This document shows positions 52,960 to 63,395 of a stretch of 64,000 bases of DNA, one piece after another. Where the stretch lies: the NCBI GenBank assembly GCA_012934845.2, contig WNNJ02003515.1:1-64000 (forward strand), given 5' to 3'. The stretch comes from Pomphorhynchus laevis (lineage: Eukaryota; Acanthocephala; Palaeacanthocephala; Echinorhynchida; Pomphorhynchidae). Both the position numbers and the translations under genes were made by a program. A model generated the notes under the pieces. The model worked only from the letters and a program-made list of their open reading frames with translations, did not search any database and was not told the origin of the DNA. Numbering within the stretch: the first letter of the stretch is position 1; each line of letters opens with the position of its first letter.

Positions 52960-53172
52960 GGGTCATCAGGAGGAAAATATTGAGCATGGATCAATACTTA
53001 TTATGATACATCGTCTGTTATTTATTAGTCAATTCATAAAAATCGACTTTTGCTTGAAATTTAAATTTTACGTGATATAAATATAAATTGTAAAAAGTCT
53101 TTTATAATTATTTATTATTCGTCTTTATTTTTAATTCATATATAGTAAAAATTACGTAGACTCAGTTATTCA
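52960..53172 (+). mobile_element. Naiad-type PLE 3' end
   Basis: GTCATCAGGAGGAAAATATT, then ATACATCGTCTGTTATTT and the AT-rich tail to ATTACGTAGACTCAGTTATT. Confidence 0.7.
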
Positions 53173-53202
53173 ATCTGTTTATACAAAATAGGAGAAATCA
53201 TT

Positions 53203-53352
53203 ATGTTTGGACAGTCACATTACAATGCCACGCGTCACATCCCTTTTAATGATCAAAAATGTTTCGCATTCAATGATTCATTACATCGGGTTAATTATGT
53301 CACACCTGAGAAACAGTTTCTATCCCTCTATGATGAAAAGTTAATTGAGTAA
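53203..53352 (+). CDS. Short unrecognised frame, possible exon
   Basis: An ATG-to-TAA frame of 49 codons: MFGQSHYNATRHIPFND, then QKCFAFNDSLHRVNYVTPEK and QFLSLYDEKLIE. It sits in unique-looking DNA next to a Naiad 3' end. Composition is coding-like and no retroelement resemblance is visible. No splice evidence, so only a possibility. Confidence 0.25.
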   Translation: MFGQSHYNATRHIPFNDQKCFAFNDSLHRVNYVTPEKQFLSLYDEKLIE

Positions 53353-54010
53353 ACAATTAAAATGCGGATTTCTTACAGCATTTTTATTTAGTCTACATGG
53401 TTGACCAATCTAACAAAAACAGTATAAACCTATTTCAATAGCATGCATTTAACCTAAAATAGCATGTATTTTACATGATATTTTACATATATACATGCTA
53501 TGGTAAATACCATGTATTTAAGCTTTATAAATTGTAAACGAATGTTTACCATCAAAGTTAAAAGGCTACAATGAGAACTGCTATGTGAATAAAGCTTACG
53601 TTTGATTTTTGGTCATTATTATTATCCTTTGACTAATCACCATTTTAATTGCTTCGATTCTATAAACGCAAAAATGCATTTTATAGACGATGTGACATTT
53701 AAAAGCAAAAGTAAGTGTGACTTGGCTATTATGTACATGTAATTTTATTCACTTCTAGTGAAGTGAATATTTATTTATCTGTATAAATCAAGCAATTAGT
53801 TTATATGAAATATATAACAGTATATCTAATGCGAACAAACTGTTACTAAGAAGTTACATAATAAAAGATTAATACCCGATTACTGTTTGCTTGCTACAGT
53901 TTAAGAAACTAGCGTACAAAATGACAATAAACAATTATAAGTTCGCTGAAATTGAAAGTAAAATGGCTAATTTTAATTGCTATCTACACAAGAGAACGGT
54001 CATAATTTAA
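53353..54010. other. No gene seen
   Basis: Unique-looking AT-rich sequence. A few inverted ATGCTATGG and TACATGGTATTT-like words around 53440-53530 but no defined element. Confidence 0.45.
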
Positions 54011-54019
54011 CTTACTTAT

Positions 54020-54335
54020 GTGATATTTTGACCCTCTGCTATGTTGGGTCGAGGAATAGAGGCCAAAATCTGATAGAGTAGCAGTTTATCCTGATGACCT
54101 CTAATCCTTATTCTGATACAACGTCTGTTATTTATTAGTCAATTCATAAAAATTTTATTTTTAATTTCAATTTTTTATTTTAACTTGATTTAAATTATAT
54201 AAAATATTATATAACAATTATTAATTATAATTGTTTAATTATTTAATATTTAATTATAAAATAATAATTTAATAAAGTATTATGCAAATGATTATTTACA
54301 TCGTATGTTACTTATTAGTTAATTTATAAATCAGA
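54020..54335 (+). mobile_element. Naiad-type PLE 3' UTR
   Basis: CTGCTATGTTGGGTCGAGG and TAGCAG keep part of the pseudoknot. The tail follows to about 54330. An older, diverged copy. Confidence 0.7.
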
Positions 54336-54339
54336 TCAG

Positions 54340-54640
54340 CTAACTGAGTCTACATATTTTATACTATCAAAATCAATAAAAATCAATTTTTATGAATTGA
54401 CTAATAAACAATATACGATGTATTCACATAATAAATAGATGTCATCAGGAGTAGATGCTTTGTAATCAGGTTTCGGCCCATAATTCATCTACCCAACATA
54501 GCAGCGAGGCCGAATTCATACTAATGACGTATTTCTTCTAATGAAATTTGATTATTTAGTGCATCATATTCTAATACAAAGTATATTATTTATTATCCAT
54601 AAAAATTGTACGCTTAAGAGTTTAAATTTATTTTTTACAT
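54340..54640 (-). mobile_element. Naiad-type PLE 3' end
   Basis: Terminus at 54342 (complement of GATCAGCTAACTGAGTCTAC), tail, diverged UTR core at 54430-54515 and stop region near 54590. It converges tail to tail with the preceding copy. Confidence 0.75.
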
Positions 54641-54649
54641 TTTGTTGAT

Positions 54650-54895
54650 CTATAAATATACGTTTAAAAAAATAAAAAAAATCCTCAAACGTGCTTGAAA
54701 TAAGTAGAAAAATAACGCCGTATTAATAATAAATAGTTTAAGTATTTCTGACAAAGATTATATAGTTAGTCGTAAAAAATACTTTTTTAGTCAATTTAGA
54801 AATACTTAAATTATGCATATTGATATTACATTATTTTTCTGCTAATTTTCATCAAGTGGATGATTTTTTTCTATTTCTTGTTATGGAGTAGTATA
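54650..54895. other. No gene seen
   Basis: AT-rich sequence between Naiad-type pieces, unassigned. Confidence 0.4.
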
Positions 54896-55240
54896 AATCA
54901 ACAAAATATTAAGATATATAAAATTTACAATATATAAAAATATTAGTAAAAATAAATTTAAACTATTAAGTAAACATTTTTATGGACGGATTATAAACAA
55001 TATATTTTGTATGAGAATAAGATACATCAGATAATCAAATTTCATCAGAGAAAATACGTCATTAGCATGTCTTTAACCCGCTGCTATATTGGGTCGAGGA
55101 ATATGGGCGAAACTTGATAGCTTAGCAGTTCCTCCTAATGATCTCTAATGCTTAATCTAATACATCGTATGCTATTTATTAGTCAATTCTTAAAAATAAA
55201 TTTATTATGGTTTAAAATACACAATTATTACAATGAGTTT
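54895..55240 (+). mobile_element. Naiad-type PLE C-terminus and 3' UTR
   Basis: 54900-55010 is the decayed C-terminal coding end with the TTTTTATGGACGGATTATAA stop region. 55060-55145 is the UTR core (GGGTCGAGGAATATGGGCG). It is broken at about 55245 by LINE B sequence and seems to resume at 55940. Confidence 0.7.
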
Positions 55241-55254
55241 ATAAATGGGAAATC

Positions 55255-55935
55255 ATGACGAAGATCAGATTGATAATCTTCTGCAATCCCCTAGGCGACC
55301 TCCAAAGACAGGCCGCGTTGACTCGTTGCACCGCACAGCTCAATCTCCATGAGAGAAATCTCGCTGCTCTCCGATCGCCTGCAGCTGCAATTAGCTTCTT
55401 CCCTATTGATTCCATGAAGCTGGACGTAATCGGCCCAGCTGCACCTATTGTCTCGATCGCCAATGGGACAAGTGTATTGAAACGTATATACGTCCATGTA
55501 TTTGTCCAGCTTCCGATTCTCGACCACTCACGCCATCTCGCCCGGCGCGCAGACCGCGTTGAACAAATTACTAGTCGCAAGTGTGTTGGGACAGGTAAAG
55601 TCCCATACAAGTAGGTGTCCTCTTTCTCAAGGGACCAATGAAGCGTTATCCGGTATTTTCCCGTCATCTCTGCACAGTCCAACTGGTTCTAGGCGGGACG
55701 GGACACCGGCGGCATTAGATCACTACGAATAAGAGCATTGACTGCACTGTGGCGGTTGTGTCGAGACACTGTCTTCGAGCAATCGAGACCGTGTGTCCCT
55801 GATACATCGGTTGTAACCCCGCACTCGCAATTGAACGAGAGTGAAAATTTAAATCCGAGGAGCAGGGCTGTTGCCAGGCACAATGAGCAGTCGTCCATTT
55901 TTGTACCTACCGAGGCGATCGGCATAGCATCATAA
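55255..55935 (-). mobile_element. R2-superclade LINE, family B, endonuclease end
   Basis: On the minus strand CECGVTTDVSGTHGLDC then SRHNRHSAVNALIRSDL (zinc ligands, 55689-55946) match CRCGIMVDATDRHGFAC and PRHAEHNQILSRAL of the copy at 23410. Then LVWDFTCPNTLATSNLF, an endonuclease core, and a tail (TLVPLAIETIGAAGP, LSCAVQRVNAACL). Inserted into a Naiad-type 3' UTR. Frame shifts are present. Confidence 0.75.
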
Positions 55936-55939
55936 AAAA

Positions 55940-56110
55940 TGTTCATAAAAAATTGACTTTTATTTTTAATAATAAATTGTATCGCTATATAAATTCTTAT
56001 TGTACAAAATTTTATATAATTATTTATTGTTTTTTATATTTATCCTATTTTTAATTTATATAGTATAACATACATACATTTAGATATCTGATTTATTTTA
56101 AATTTCAATA
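55940..56110 (+). mobile_element. Naiad-type PLE 3' tail
   Basis: TTCATAAAAAATTGACTTTT through a diverged terminus (ATACATTTAGATATCTGATT). Likely the continuation of the copy at 54895-55240. Confidence 0.6.
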
Positions 56111-56226
56111 TAAAATATTGAAAGCAATATAAAATATTGCTTCATATTGATATTGCTTTTAATTTGCTTTTATATATTGCTTTTAAATATTGCTTTTATA
56201 TTGATACCAATATAACACTTTATATT

Positions 56227-56227
56227 G

Positions 56228-56308
<81 letters not shown>
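56227..56308. repeat. TA microsatellite
   Basis: About 40 uninterrupted AT dinucleotides, preceded by ATATTGCTTTTA-type short repeats from about 56110. Confidence 0.95.
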
Positions 56309-56310
<2 letters not shown>

Positions 56311-56369
56311 TTGCTATACGATGGGTTTTGAAAGATTTTGATATTTGCGTTGTTGCAGTATGGGCACTA

Positions 56370-56660
56370 CTCACTGTGAAAACATTTTATGGATAGATAA
56401 TAGATAATATACTTTGTATTAGAATATAATACTAGGTAATCAAATTTTATCAGAGGAGATACTTCATTAGCACGTATTTGGCCCCGCTGCTATGCTGGGT
56501 CGAGGAATAGGGATTTAAATATGATAACATAGAGGTTCTTCCTGATAACCTATAATCCTTATTCTGATACATCGTCTGCTATTTATTAGTCAATTCATAA
56601 AAATGACTTTTATTTTAAATTTCAATTTTTATTTTAACTTTATTTAAATTATACTATATG
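56370..56660 (+). mobile_element. Naiad-type PLE 3' UTR
   Basis: TTTTATGGATAGATAATAGA stop region, UTR core at 56480-56540 (GGCCCCGCTGCTATGCTGGG), then the standard tail to about 56655. Confidence 0.7.
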
Positions 56661-56902
56661 AATCAAACTAAATTACTTGTTTCAAACGCCACATCCGATC
56701 ACTTTTAAACAATTTAACAAATTTATCTATGAATTTTGCTGTATTTCTTTAGCGGAAAATTTTTATGGATGGATAATAAATAATATACTTTGTATTAGAA
56801 AATAATACTAGATAAACAAATTTCATCGGAGTAAATAGGTCATTAATTCGACACATGACAATAACCTCTCACGTACCGACAACATTTCAATACGGCTAAG
56901 AC

Positions 56903-57000
56903 GAACATGATAATCACTACCACCTAAGCCAACACAGAGCGAACACATGAGATGAACATGATAATCACTACCACCTTAGCCAACACAGAGCGAACATAAG
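56903..57000 (+). repeat. 51-bp tandem repeat, about two units
   Basis: GAACATGATAATCACTACC begins at 56903 and again at 56954, followed in each by AGCCAACACAGAGCGAACA. Confidence 0.85.
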
Positions 57001-57130
57001 AATAGATCCCAGGTCTAATAGTTCTTGCTTGGTGAGATTAAAACAAGCCTGAATGCAGTATTCCAAATGTGGCCCGACGAGGGAGGTGAATAACTTGTTG
57101 AACAGCTTAATCTGAGGAATGCGCTATTTA
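57000..57130 (-). mobile_element. LINE reverse transcriptase C-terminal fragment
   Basis: The minus strand reads KLFTSLVGPHLEYCIQACFN, a block of CR1/L2-type RT thumbs (compare LVRPHLEYCVQAW). It is in opposite orientation to the tail that follows. Confidence 0.6.
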
Positions 57131-57159
57131 TACAATATTCCTTGGCTTGATAATTTTCG

Positions 57160-57385
57160 ACTTGTTTTCTGGTCCTTGCCTTTCCGTAATTCCCTTCTTT
57201 CACATGTCCCAAACTACTCTACCTTTTTTTGACTTCCGCTCCTTCCTTGTGGCTGCTCTTCGCTCGTGGAATCACCTGCCCATTCATATACGCGAATCAA
57301 ACTAAATGCCTTGTTTCAAACGCCACATCCGATCACTTTTAAACAATTTAACAAATTTATTTATGAATTTTGCTGTATTTCATTA
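57160..57385 (+). mobile_element. CR1/L2-like LINE tail
   Basis: FFHMSQTTLPFF-type frames and RSFLVAALRSWNHLPIHIRE, followed by CFKRHIRSLLNN, parallel the tail at 3033-3320. Confidence 0.6.
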
Positions 57386-57399
57386 GCGGAAAATTTTTA

Positions 57400-57690
57400 T
57401 GGATGGATAATAAATAATATACTTTGTATTAAAATAATATACTAGATAATCAAATTTAATCAGAATTTAAATTTAAACTGCTATGCCTGATAGCATAGCA
57501 GTTTCTTCTGATGACCTATAATCCTTATTCTGATACATCGTCTGCTATTTATTGGTCTATTCATAAAAATGACTTTTATTTTAAATTTCTATTTTAAAAT
57601 TTAAAATCTTATGTACCATTATTTATTATTATTTAACTTTTATTAAACATCATTTTAAATGATCAGCTAACTCAGTTAGCTGATCAAATC
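57400..57690 (+). mobile_element. Naiad-type PLE 3' UTR, core deleted
   Basis: The stop region is followed by only the last part of the core (GCCTGATAGCATAGCAG) and then the tail. It ends in a palindrome of the terminus at 57661-57685. Confidence 0.7.
57661..57685. repeat. Foldback of the Naiad 3' terminus
   Basis: GATCAGCTAACT, C, AGTTAGCTGATC: the terminal bases of the element present in both orientations around a one-base centre. Confidence 0.85.
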
Positions 57691-57999
57691 ATAAGCCATT
57701 AAAATTATAGTATTATTCACTACAAACAAACGTGGATTTTATTACATGTGATTAGACATATAGTAGCGACCGGTGCCACATAATTTCAATTTAATTTCAT
57801 ATCATATTTGGAATATTATTATTTGTTTTTATTTGCAGACGATTAATTGAGCTTAACAACACTCAAGAGTCTTATCAAGAGCCTAGATTGAAACTTTTCA
57901 TATTTTAAACGAATGTAAACAAACAGACCATATATTTTCATGGTTTATTATTATCTACAAATATATACGATAATTAATACAATTATAAGAAACGCAAAT

Positions 58000-58520
58000 C
58001 TTAAGCACAGCTACCCAAATCTAATCTTATCTTAAACTCCGCCAAATCGCAGGCGGTTGTCTTTCATGGCACCACTGCAACAAAGAAAAAACTTAAGAGA
58101 TTAGCACTCTCTGCACTCTCCTCCATATTTGCCTCTGAACCACTCCCCACCTTCACAAGTCGAGTAGAATACCTGGGGTTCACCATTACGGTGAACTGGT
58201 CGGCGAAAGCTGACCTGGATAGACTTAAACGTATCCTGAAGAAAGCTAAATGGGCTCTGAAACGGGCTCAGCATCTGTCATTGAAAGGGAAAACCCAGGT
58301 GCGCCTTTGGGGTACCTGGGCTATCTCGGGATTAGTCTTCTTCTCTAGAGGACGTCCCCCAGAGCAAAGACTAAGGTTCCTGAAGCTCCTCGTCTCTCGT
58401 TTACCCAGCATAGTCCGCACCGATTGGATCCTTCGGGGGGGGGTGAAAGACCCAGGGTGGTTCAGTCGGAAGGCGGCGTGTTGGATCGGTTGGGGGCTCA
58501 GATCCCCATGGATTTGAGGC
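58000..58520 (+). mobile_element. GC-rich reverse transcriptase fragment of an unidentified retroelement
   Basis: An open reading from about 58010: ILNSAKSQAVVFHGTTATKK, FTSRVEYLGFTITVNWSAKA, LKRILKKAKWALKRAQ, then KTQVRLWGTWAISGLVFFSR and WILRGGVKDPGWFSRK. LNSAKSQAVVF and VEYLGFTI are typical of RT thumb starts in non-LTR elements. Base composition is far richer in G and C than anything nearby, and the frame 58191-58517 is open. Family unknown. Confidence 0.5.
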
Positions 58521-60290
58521 CATAATGTTTTAAAGAAGACTGACATGCAACTTTGAAGATTGTCAATTCATCTCGAAGAAGATTAGATAAAGGCTTGATA
58601 GTAACTGTCTTCTGTTAATGATATTATCCTGTATGTTTATTTTTAATAAAATCTTTATTTATATATATAAATCTTAAGCTAAGGAAAGAGTAATTATTCA
58701 TTTTAAGCCAATTCTATATTTCATCAGCAAATCAAACAAATACGCATAATTTATTCCATAAATTTTATACGATATTGTTGTCTTTGTGGGTTACTAAATA
58801 AAATTGTATTAAGACACAAAACTATATTATTTACAGCTATAAGAACAATTTGAAAAATCCACAGTCTAGAAAATGATAGCAATTGCAGTAAATTTCTTAC
58901 CGAAAAATTTGCATGACATTGAACTTATTCCCTTAACGCTGTAACGCGTTAATTTGCATTGAGGTTGTAACATTGTGCTATTATCAATTACACAATTATT
59001 CTTGTTCATTAAAGATAGATCAGACAAATAGAGCGAAATAGTTGAAGATGAAGTAAAATAAGCAGAACATACGTAGTTATAAATTTCTAAAATATTCAAT
59101 TCAATCTTAAGAAATATAAAACCAGTTCTACAATATTTAAGAAATCTAAATATCAAGTATAGTATAGCTTTAACGCCATAATTGCTTTTTAATTAAATTT
59201 GAGCGAAGATGTAAGAATGAATTATTAGAAGAAACATTGTTAAATGCTTTTCAAGAAAGAGCAAAAAAATGTCTCATGTACTCGTGATAAGTGTTCGTGA
59301 TATGCACAAAAGTAAGGTAGTAGTAGCTAAAGAACAAGGAAAGTCTTTTGTTTGAAAAAGTAGTTTTTAGTTGTGCACGATTTATCTGTCATTAAAAACG
59401 AATTCACATTCTTGTTGATGAACTTTTATAAATATTCAAAATATAAAGTCGCTTAGCTGTCATAATTAATATTTCATATTCGCTGTTCTTTTTTGATTTA
59501 ATAATCTAAAATTAATAATTATTATATATTAACTATATTTTAATTTCGTAAAAAATAATTACATGAATAACAAAGAATTGCTAGAGTCATCAGTTAAACA
59601 AACTAATCACTCTTCATCACAATAGCGGTGTTATAAGTGCAAACTGGATTGAAGTAGACTAGAATTGCTAAAACGTAACATATTTCCTTCCTGAGTAGTA
59701 CAAAACCCCTAATATATATTTTTACTTCAGCATCAGTTTTAAAATATGCATATTTATACACTGAATAACAAAAATTCAAGAATAGTTAAAATTTTAGAAA
59801 ATCGAAATCATTAGTGAGTATTCCGAAATACTCATCAATTGTCCAAACCACATAGGTATAAATATAGTATAGAGTTGGTTATTGAGAATTTTTAAAGATG
59901 CCCTCTGAATATGCTCAGCAGTCCATTTTTGCATAAATAACGCCTTGCCCACCATATAGCGCGTAAACGCTCCGTTTAGTATCCCAGATGATCAATAAAT
60001 AAAAATATTTAATTATACTAAACTACAAAGTACGTGAATAATCATTAAAAAGTAACGCTTAAGAATATTCCAACAGTACCATTAGTAAATATTAGAGCAA
60101 GCACACGTTTAAAGTTTCAATAATTTGAAGTGGAAACTAACGATGTATATTTTAATTTTTTAAAGCTCAAGGTAAAAATGAAATTTAATTATTTCATTAA
60201 AACGAATTATTATCATTTTTAATGGGTTAAAAACAATTGTCTTGATTATAACAATTTACTTACAATACTTGGACTTCGCAGAGACTGACT
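58521..60290. other. No gene or repeat recognised
   Basis: About 1.8 kb of AT-rich sequence without retroelement motifs or supported frames. Probably unique host DNA. Confidence 0.5.
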
Positions 60291-60439
60291 CGCAGCTTGC
60301 CCAACTCGCCTTAGAAATCGCCAACACATGATATGGCGAAAACTATAGACATTATTCAATAATAACATACAATTACATACACACACGAAACCGCCCGAGA
60401 GCGCACGAAGCAAGAAGATTTGTCATTTAACCGGGACAA

Positions 60440-60925
60440 ATGACTTAATGTCGTCCAGCTAATAATGCTCCATGTTGAACTTACAGTGGGCCTGCGGGCA
60501 TGTGTAGAGGATGCAAGTGTGCAAAATCCTGTCGAGCCTGTGTAAATTGTCGTGCAACTAAATGTTAATATAAGCAAAATCCGCAATTGACACTGTCTTC
60601 ACTAAGCCATTCCGATGCAGAATAAAAAAGTTGTGATATGATTCTTGTACATGATTCTGCAACTCCATTTTACGATTCAATAAATGCCGCCGCACAGCGC
60701 CAACGACTAGATAGTTTTGACGTAATGGCTGTATTTTACGAACTGAAAAAATTAGCGATCAAATTTAATTTCACTTCCAAAGTGTGGAGCCTCAAGTAGA
60801 TTCTTGAACAAGTTGAAAAATTTATTAAGTTTGTTAATGAATCAAAAAGGAGTGCATTGGATTACATTGGGTTACTGTGCTTGCTCATTTAACTTTACAG
60901 AGGCCATAATCAAGAAGAATACGAG
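60440..60925 (+). mobile_element. R2-superclade LINE, family A, 5' part of a split copy
   Basis: GPAGMCRGCKCAKSCRACVN, then CRATKC, at about 60483-60566 is the N-terminal cysteine finger. Later text is weak (VNESKRSALDYIG). Interrupted at about 60926 by a Naiad-type 3' end. Confidence 0.7.
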
Positions 60926-61225
60926 ATTAAATCAGCTAACTGAGTCTACGTATTGTTATATAATTATAAAATAAACAAAACATAATAATGCTAAATTAAA
61001 ATTTAATAATTAAATAATAAAATTAATAATTGTTTTTAGATTTTCTATAATTTAAATCAAGTTAAAAAATAAAAATAAAAATAAAAAATAAAATTTAAAA
61101 TAAACGTCATTTTTATAAATTGACTAATAAATAACAGACGTTGTATCAGAATAAGAATTAGAGGTCATCGGGAGGAACTGCTATGCTATCAGGTTTCGGC
61201 CCATAACTCCTCTACCCAACATAGC
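60926..61225 (-). mobile_element. Naiad-type PLE 3' end, 5'-truncated
   Basis: Terminus at 60927 (complement of TAAATCAGCTAACTGAGTC), tail nearly identical to the intact element, and the UTR core to about 61225, where it is truncated inside CCCAACATAGCAG. Young. It inserted in a family A LINE after CGAGAT; the intact copy inserted after CGAAAT. Confidence 0.85.
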
Positions 61226-61244
61226 AGGTAGAGGAGTTGTCGAT

Positions 61245-62940
61245 TATGCTTAGAACGAAGGCTAATGATGTGGGGATAAAGGCAGGTTTGATAAACTTTT
61301 GCGGAAAGCTCGTTTTCTGCAATCACAATATTCTGCCAAAAATTGTGTAAATGACCACACAAATATTTTAAACGCTTATGGGCTTTGGTGCAAAACGGAA
61401 AGTTGGGTCAAGCTTTAAAAATGCTCAAAAATCGAGATAAACAAACGAATCTACTTTCACAACACACTAGAATAAATTGCAGATCCATAATCGAATTATT
61501 TCAAGATCTTCATCCTAATGCACCCCCAATACCTGATAAGTTCCGGCTTATCGATCTTCTTCCAACAGTAGAACGTCATCACCATGTTGTATTTTATGAT
61601 TTAAGTTCAATGATATTATTTGTGCAGCTAAAAAACATGTAGGGCGGCCGGACCTTCCGGTTTGGATGCCAATTTTTGACAAAGTGCCTTAAATGATTTT
61701 GGCCGGGAATCGAAAAAACTAGCGGAGAGTATTACCACACTTGCGATCACAATTGCAACGGAACATTTAAAGCCTAAAATGCTAGAAGCATATTGTGCGT
61801 GTCGACTAGTACTTCTGGACAAGTCGCCCGGAATGATACCGATATGTGTTGGCGAGGTGATGATGAGCATTATTGCAAGAGCCTAACTGAAGTTTGTTCA
61901 GAAATCTCTGTTGAAAATTGCGGGCAATGGACAATTGCGTGCTGAACAAAAATGTGGAACGGAAACGATAATACATGAAATTCGTAGGCTCAAAGATACC
62001 TCTAATGAATTGTGCGTATTAACAGTTGATGCACAAAATGCCTTTAACAGTGTTAATCGAGCGCTATTATTAGAAAATATCGACAAAATATGTCCTACAT
62101 TATCAAATATTTAAAAAAATCATACACCAACCATCGAGACTAGAGACTGTCTGTTTATGATGAGTGCATTTTCTCCGTGGAAGGTAATCCATTGGCTATA
62201 ACTCAGGGCACAACATTGGCTATGACTGCTTTTGCAGCTGCATCTATACCAATGATAAACCACTTGAAAAACCTTGTTCCATATATCGTATAGTTGTGGA
62301 GGCCAATCCACAACTATACGACTACAATGGAGGCTTAGCAGTAGAACTATCACAGAATATAGGCGGAAACACTTTATTAGACACGATGCTCCCCGTAGCT
62401 TATTAGCTGACATTTTAAAAGACGGCTTTAATTCAGTTAATGTAGAATCAAAACTCCAACCGGTCCCTTCAAACTTTCCATTCGAAAAATCCACAACAAG
62501 GGAATACTAAGCTAGAATGAATTTGGTATGTAGCTCGATAAACAACGGTAGGATGGACCGGTCGTTCATAGACGTAAGTATGTTCAATCATTTGGCTCCG
62601 TCTTACTGTCATTCAGATGCTGTGAGTTGCTTTGACTTTCATGCACAAAGAAAAATATCTAAATACGAAGAGCGAATACAAACTATTGAAAGAGATAATT
62701 TTGTTTTTGCTATTCCCTCCGTAGATGGCGGAATGGATAATGATTTGCTCAAGTTGATAAGAACATGTGCACATAGAAGTGCGATGAAGTCACGAAATTT
62801 ATACTCTGATTGATTGCATAATTCGTTGAAACGAATAAGCTTTACATTGATGAAAGTGGTGTCATCATGCCTCTGCATGAGAAAATCAGAATTCAAATGT
62901 AATGATAATGCGCCCATCCGAGATATGGACAGGTAGAAAC
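61245..62940 (+). mobile_element. R2-superclade LINE, family A, 3' part of a split copy
   Basis: SIIELFQDLHPNAPPIPDKF (61470), GAAGPSGLDAN-like RT entry near 61645, ACRLVLLDKSPGMIPICVGE, LRAEQKCGTETIIHEIRRL, VLTVDAQNAFNSVNRALLLE (motif A), a decayed motif B (LAITQGTTLAMTAFAAASIP) and then an abrupt jump to the endonuclease side (HDAPRSLLADILKDGFNSVN), so motif C is deleted. ARMNLVCSSINNGRMDRSFI and DVSMFNHLAPSYCHSDA (endonuclease core, 62516-62620) follow. A palindrome at 62287-62320 marks the deletion joint. Confidence 0.75.
62287..62320. repeat. Short palindrome at a deletion joint
   Basis: CGTATAGTTGTGG, spacer AGGCCAAT, CCACAACTATACG. It lies where the RT part of the LINE stops and the endonuclease part starts. 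Confidence 0.85.
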
Positions 62941-63059
62941 AGGATTAGCACAATGAAGTACGAATTATATGCGATAAAATGCAAACTATAAGTAACAAAA
63001 ATTTGATGTATTATTAATAAATTGATTTTTTTAATTATTTAATTAATAATTTACTAATT

Positions 63060-63395
63060 TTTAATTATTTCCTTTGATCAAATTTCATCAGAGGAGATGC
63101 GTCATCAGCATGTATTTGGCTTGCTGATATGCTGGGTCGAAGTTTAGGCGCCGAAACATAATAACATAGCAGTTCCTCCTCTTACACTATATTCCTTATT
63201 CGAATACATTGTATATTATTTATTTGTCACTTCACAAAAATCGATTTTTATTTTAAATTTTGATTGTAAATTTTATCGTTATATAAATATAAATTATATA
63301 AAATATTTATATCTTTTTATTATTTATAATTATTTATCATTATATTTAATTTATATAGTATAAAATACGAAGACTTAGTTATCTGATTACATAAG
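63060..63395 (+). mobile_element. Naiad-type PLE 3' end, old copy
   Basis: AAATTTCATCAGAGGAGATG, a diverged UTR core (GCTGGGTCGAAGTTTAGGC) at 63105-63180, the tail, and the terminus ATACGAAGACTTAGTTATCT at about 63365. Confidence 0.7.

Larger units (their letters stand above)
56663..57460 (+). repeat. Duplicated LINE-tail and Naiad-UTR junction, period about 628 bp
   Basis: A block made of a CR1/L2-like LINE tail end (CAAACGCCACATCCGATC, AATTTTGCTGTATTTC) joined to a Naiad 3' UTR start (TTAGCGGAAAATTTTTATGG) occurs at 56663-56825 and 57291-57460. The junction is the same in both, so the joined block was duplicated after the insertion. Confidence 0.7.
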
